A DNA stretch of 17,014 nt from an uncultured Cetobacterium sp. (GTDB taxonomy: Bacteria; Fusobacteriota; Fusobacteriia; Fusobacteriales; Fusobacteriaceae). Below are positions 14,651-17,014 of the stretch, one piece after another. The position numbers and the translations under genes were made by a program. Under the pieces are notes generated by a model, which saw only the letters and a list, made by a program, of their open reading frames with translations, searched no databases and was not told the DNA's origin. The DNA lies in contig CAAFWD010000044.1 in NCBI GenBank assembly GCA_900766645.1, positions 1-17,014 of the forward strand, written 5' to 3'. Numbering within the stretch: the stretch's first letter is position 1; each line of letters starts with the position of its first letter.

Positions 14651-15313
14651 ATGGAAAAAATGTTAAAACAGGCTTTGATATTACTAGCTGTATTTGGTTT
14701 CTTTTTTCTTGGGAAAAAGATGTTCACACCGAAAAAGGTTGTTTTAGGAAAAAATGTGGAGGTAAAAAACATGTCAAAAGTAAATTTAAACGCTAAAATT
14801 GTTACAACAAGAGGAGATATTAACTTAAAGTTATTCCCAGAAGTAGCACCAGTAACAGTTTTAAACTTTGCTCACTTAGCAATGAGAGAGTACTATAATG
14901 GAATTAAATTCCATAGAGTAATCCCTGATTTCATGATTCAAGGAGGAGACCCTATGGGAACAGGAACTGGAGGACCAGGATACCAGTTCATCGATGAGTT
15001 TAAAGAGGGAGTAGTTTTTGATAAAAAAGGAAAGTTAGCAATGGCTAATGCAGGTCCAGAAACAAATGGATCTCAATTCTTTATTACTCACGTAGAAACT
15101 CCATGGTTAAACTACAAGCATACAATATTCGGAGAAGTTGTTTCTGATGAGGATCAAGCAGTTGTAGATGCTATCCAGCAAGGAGATATCATTGAGAGAA
15201 TTGAAATTTCTGGAGATGTAGAATCTTTCTTAAAAAATGAAGAAAATGCAGAGTTTACAGCTCAAATGGATGAGATTTTAGATGCTCAATTCCCTAACTT
15301 AGTACAATACTAA
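14651..15313 (+). CDS. Cyclophilin-type peptidyl-prolyl cis-trans isomerase, membrane-anchored form
   Basis: Accelerates cis-trans isomerisation of Xaa-Pro bonds during folding. Residues 6-20 form one membrane segment, followed by basic residues K22-K29. The cyclophilin domain runs from about 44 to 188, with F-H-R-V-I-P-D-F-M-I-Q-G-G-D-P at 87-101 (catalytic Arg89), N-G-S-Q-F-F-I-T at 139-146, and Trp152 with K-H-T-I-F-G after it. A charged tail of about 30 residues follows. ATG 14651 has GGAGGAG and touches the preceding stop. A second in-frame ATG (Met41, 14771) has a stronger ribosome binding site and would give a 180-residue soluble form. Codon use changes at about this point: 13 of 14 Ile codons after Met41 avoid ATA, unlike the neighbours, as in a highly expressed gene. 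Last gene of the cluster. Confidence 0.92.
   Translation: MEKMLKQALILLAVFGFFFLGKKMFTPKKVVLGKNVEVKNMSKVNLNAKIVTTRGDINLKLFPEVAPVTVLNFAHLAMREYYNGIKFHRVIPDFMIQGGDPMGTGTGGPGYQFIDEFKEGVVFDKKGKLAMANAGPETNGSQFFITHVETPWLNYKHTIFGEVVSDEDQAVVDAIQQGDIIERIEISGDVESFLKNEENAEFTAQMDEILDAQFPNLVQY
14758..14773 (+). promoter_or_regulatory. Strong internal ribosome binding site and start codon in the cyclophilin gene
   Basis: GGAGGT (14758-14763) is followed after 7 nt by an in-frame ATG (14771-14773, Met41), just where the cyclophilin domain begins and just after the membrane anchor. The spacing and match are better than at the upstream start, so a soluble 180-residue product is likely in addition to, or instead of, the anchored one. 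I see no convincing internal promoter. Confidence 0.6.
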
Positions 15314-15317
15314 AATG

Positions 15318-15347
15318 AAAGAGCCCTTAAAAAAGGGCTCTTTTTTT
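15318..15347 (+). terminator. Intrinsic terminator of the psd-cyclophilin cluster
   Basis: GAGCCCTT (15321-15328) pairs with AAGGGCTC (15333-15340) around an AAAA loop, extended by AAA/TTT pairs and followed by seven T (15341-15347). It starts 4 nt after the cyclophilin stop. On the - strand the same stem is followed by a shorter T-rich run and could also stop read-through from the convergent gene. Confidence 0.93.
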
Positions 15348-15367
15348 AATTTATAGTTAATATTTTT

Positions 15368-15385
15368 TACAAAAATTAATTTGTA
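15368..15385. repeat. Inverted repeat TACAAA-N6-TTTGTA
   Basis: TACAAA (15368-15373), six bases, TTTGTA (15380-15385). It has the same half-site sequence as the second palindrome at 15433-15447, in opposite order. It lies 21 bases after the cyclophilin terminator. Confidence 0.5.
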
Positions 15386-15432
15386 CTAACTTTTTGCATT
15401 GAAAATACGAAATTCTACTAAAAAATGAGTGA

Positions 15433-15447
15433 ATTTGTATTACAAAT
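15433..15447. repeat. Palindrome ATTTGTA-T-TACAAAT
   Basis: Perfect 7-bp half-sites around one central base. In RNA it could fold as ATTTGT/ACAAAT with a 3-nt loop; as DNA it looks like a dimeric-regulator site. Its centre is about 63 bp, six helical turns, from that of the first inverted repeat. Confidence 0.5.
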
Positions 15448-15550
15448 AAAATTGCAATGCGCGTAAAATGCCTATTAAAAGGAGTTTAAAGACATAGGGT
15501 ATATAAATCTACCTGTTTTTTAAAATCGAATTTAAGGAAGCGAGATAGCC

Positions 15551-16564
15551 TTATTTACCAAAGGAACAGTGTGGGAAAGTGCACACAGGACAATTTAAAC
15601 AAAGACCCCCATGGCCATAACTAGCAATATCCTTAAAAGTAAGTTTTTCTCCAGCTAAAATTCTAGGAAGAACTAAGTCAAAGGCAGTTTTTTTAGAGTG
15701 CATTACACATCCAGGTAGACCTAAAATAGTTTTTTCTCCATGATAAGCTAAAAGCAACATAGCACCTGGAAGAATAGGAGAACCATAAGTTATTAACTCT
15801 CCCCCCATCTCTCTAATAGCAAGAGGAGTTCTATCATCAGGGTCAACTGACATTCCACCTGTACATAAAATAAGTTCAGCATCACTATTTAAAGCTTCTT
15901 GAATTTTTTCTTTTATCATCTCTTTATCATCAGATGAAAAAGTATGGTAAACAACTTCACATCCATATTCAGCAACTTTTCCACTTAAGATAGGCCCAAA
16001 TTTATCTTGGATACGTCTGTAAAAAATTTCATTACCAGTTGAAATTATGGCAACTTTTTTTGGTTTGCAAGGTAAAACCTTTATAATTTCTTTTTTTGAA
16101 ATATTTTCCATTTCTAAAATTTTATCCTCTTTTATAACTAAAGGTATAACTCTAGTTCCAGCAACTTTAGTTCCTTTTTTTATAGGAGTATTGTTATGAA
16201 GCGTGGCAACAATGATCTCTCCTAAAGAGTTGATTTTGAAAAGTTCTTCCACATCAACTTTTAATAAACCATCTATTTCAGCTATAAAGTCAATTTTCCC
16301 CTCTTTAATTTCAGAAAACTCCAACCCACTACCAGCTATATGATTTTTAATTCTAATAGCAGCATCATTTTCATGAAGGGTTCCTTCAGTTTGCTCCCAA
16401 ATATAAAGATTATCTTTTCCTAAGCTTAAAAGAACAGGAATATCCTCCTCTTTTACAATGTGGCCTTTTTTAAAAGCGACACCTTTAAATCCCCCAGGAA
16501 TGATCTGTGTAATATCATGGCATAAAATTGTACCAACAGCATCAACTGTTTTGATAGTTTTCAT
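15551..16564 (-). CDS. MoeA-like molybdopterin-binding protein with C-terminal Cys cluster
   Basis: Belongs to the MoCF_BD/MoeA-related proteins of anaerobes, linked to molybdenum cofactor handling. Residues 1 to about 165 are a MoeA-like lead region (T-V-D-A-V-G-T-I-L-C-H-D at the start). From about 170 to 310 runs the molybdopterin-binding fold, with V-A-I-I-S-T-G-N-E, L-C-T-G-G-M-S-V-D-P-D-D and I-L-G-L-P-G-C-V. The last 16 residues carry four cysteines (322, 325, 328, 333) spaced C-x2-C-x2-C-x4-C, ending S-F-G-K, suitable for an Fe-S or metal site and not part of standard MoeA. AGAGGTGA precedes ATG 16564. It follows the S4 protein gene by 10 nt, so they form one transcript; no other Mo-cofactor or molybdoenzyme genes are in the window. 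Precise step (insertion, sensing or maturation) is unknown. Confidence 0.82.
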   Translation of the reverse strand: MKTIKTVDAVGTILCHDITQIIPGGFKGVAFKKGHIVKEEDIPVLLSLGKDNLYIWEQTEGTLHENDAAIRIKNHIAGSGLEFSEIKEGKIDFIAEIDGLLKVDVEELFKINSLGEIIVATLHNNTPIKKGTKVAGTRVIPLVIKEDKILEMENISKKEIIKVLPCKPKKVAIISTGNEIFYRRIQDKFGPILSGKVAEYGCEVVYHTFSSDDKEMIKEKIQEALNSDAELILCTGGMSVDPDDRTPLAIREMGGELITYGSPILPGAMLLLAYHGEKTILGLPGCVMHSKKTAFDLVLPRILAGEKLTFKDIASYGHGGLCLNCPVCTFPHCSFGK

Positions 16565-16574
16565 AGTTCACCTC

Positions 16575-17014
16575 TTAAATGTATTGTTTAACAAGAATTT
16601 TTAATTTACCTTTTTTTGTTTCTCCTAAAACTCTTTCTATAACAAATTTACCATTTTTTTTAATAGTTATTATAGAGTTTTCTAAAACAGATTCACTTTT
16701 ATTTTTTTCAATATTATAATTTATACTAACATCGCCTCTCTCTATTAAAACGGTACTATCAGAACGAGAAACACCTGTTAAAGATGAGATGATAGAATCT
16801 AATCTTAAGGATACAACAGGAAAAGTAAATTCTTTAAATTTAGGTAAAGGAATATTATTTTCCTCTTCTGATTCTATTGTAACAGGAATTGTATTAATTT
16901 GCTTTAAATTATTTTCTAATATATTTAAAATATTATCAAATGTTACGGAGTAGCCAATATTGTTATCTACAATAATATCTCCAAGGAGTTCTCTTTTTAT
17001 TCCAAGGCTCATAA
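16575..17014 (-). CDS. S4-domain RNA-binding protein, YlmH-like (5' partial)
   Basis: C-terminal part of a YlmH-family protein. YlmH is an S4-type RNA-binding protein associated with ribosome rescue/quality control and, in Gram-positives, located near division genes. In the visible 145 residues the stretch S-L-G-I-K-R-E-L-L-G-D-I-I-V matches the family's central G-I-K-R-x-x-x-G-D-I block. The S4 domain follows (about residues 68-140): L-R-L-D-S-I-I-S-S-L-T-G-V-S-R-S, then I-E-R-G-D-V-S-I-N, I-T-I-K-K-N-G-K-F and T-K-K-G-K-L-K-I. The Met at 17012 is not the start: relatives have about 100 residues before this block, and the frame is still open at the window edge. First visible gene of the pair with the molybdopterin-binding protein. 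Confidence 0.82.
   Translation of the reverse strand, partial: MSLGIKRELLGDIIVDNNIGYSVTFDNILNILENNLKQINTIPVTIESEEENNIPLPKFKEFTFPVVSLRLDSIISSLTGVSRSDSTVLIERGDVSINYNIEKNKSESVLENSIITIKKNGKFVIERVLGETKKGKLKILVKQYI

Larger units (their letters stand above)
15348..15550. other. Gene-free region between convergent genes
   Basis: Roughly 200 bases with no convincing coding frame. The longest candidate I notice is a nine-codon frame starting at ATG 15468, with no ribosome binding site. It contains two TACAAA/TTTGTA inverted repeats (listed separately) and a complementary pair GCATTG (15396-15401)/CAATGC (15455-15460) that could enclose the second one. A weak AGGGTA/TACCT stem near 15496-15516 is followed by six T. 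No dedicated terminator for the - strand gene ending at 15551 is evident. It may hold a small RNA, an operator or only decayed sequence. Confidence 0.4.

Noticed and set aside
15348..15550. Molybdenum cofactor riboswitch for the adjacent molybdopterin-binding gene
   Set aside because: The region is downstream, not upstream, of that gene, and I see no Moco riboswitch-like conserved core.
1..17014. CRISPR array, tRNA or rRNA genes, prophage or anti-phage island
   Set aside because: No regularly spaced repeats, cloverleaf-like segments or phage/defence gene sets were found; the methyltransferase alone does not make a defence system.

Overview
The window is strongly AT-rich bacterial chromosome with short intergenic gaps, GGAGG-type ribosome binding sites and a clear codon preference for A/T endings. 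Gene content (psd, NusG-II protein, DUF368 transporter, YlmH-like S4 protein, clostridial-style molybdopterin-binding protein, PTS glucose permease, methylglyoxal synthase) suggests an anaerobic fermenter, most likely a member of the Fusobacteriota (Fusobacterium or Cetobacterium type). The genus is an inference from gene style, not a match. No tRNA, rRNA, CRISPR array or intact insertion sequence is visible.

Layout. 1-1500 (+) is the 3' part of an N6-adenine DNA methyltransferase with a TaqI-type specificity region. It converges on ptsG (1539-3014, -) at a bidirectional terminator. A divergent promoter region (3027-3175) separates ptsG from a two-gene + unit: a catalytically decayed Mu/TnsB-type transposase relative (3176-4234) and a DUF368/PopT polyprenyl-phosphate transporter (4248-4988). 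That unit ends in a strong hairpin shared with tpx (5042-5548, -). Upstream of tpx on the - strand lie an FMN-dependent alpha-hydroxy-acid dehydrogenase (5586-6611) and dtd (6625-7080). pncB (7225-8733, +) diverges from dtd and converges on mgsA (8767-9135, -).

From 9204 to 15313 a tightly packed seven-gene + strand cluster runs psd, NusG-II protein, AI-2E-family permease, RlmL-like RNA methyltransferase, HI0933-family flavoprotein, unknown coiled-coil protein and cyclophilin. Gaps are 0-14 nt, with one 4-nt overlap, and the cluster closes with a textbook terminator at 15318-15347. A gene-free stretch (15348-15550) with paired inverted repeats follows. The right end carries a - strand pair: a partial YlmH-like S4 RNA-binding protein (16575 to the window edge) followed by a MoeA-like molybdopterin-binding protein (15551-16564).

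How the genes relate. ptsG, mgsA, pncB and the hydroxy-acid dehydrogenase touch sugar uptake, the methylglyoxal/lactate branch and NAD supply. popT and psd concern envelope lipids. dtd, the RNA methyltransferase and the S4 protein concern translation. Most of the window is core housekeeping sequence. The items most worth a second look are the decayed transposase-like protein linked to popT, the cyclophilin with a strong in-frame internal start and a codon-usage step, the same four-cysteine spacing in two unrelated enzymes, and the unexplained inverted repeats after the cyclophilin terminator.
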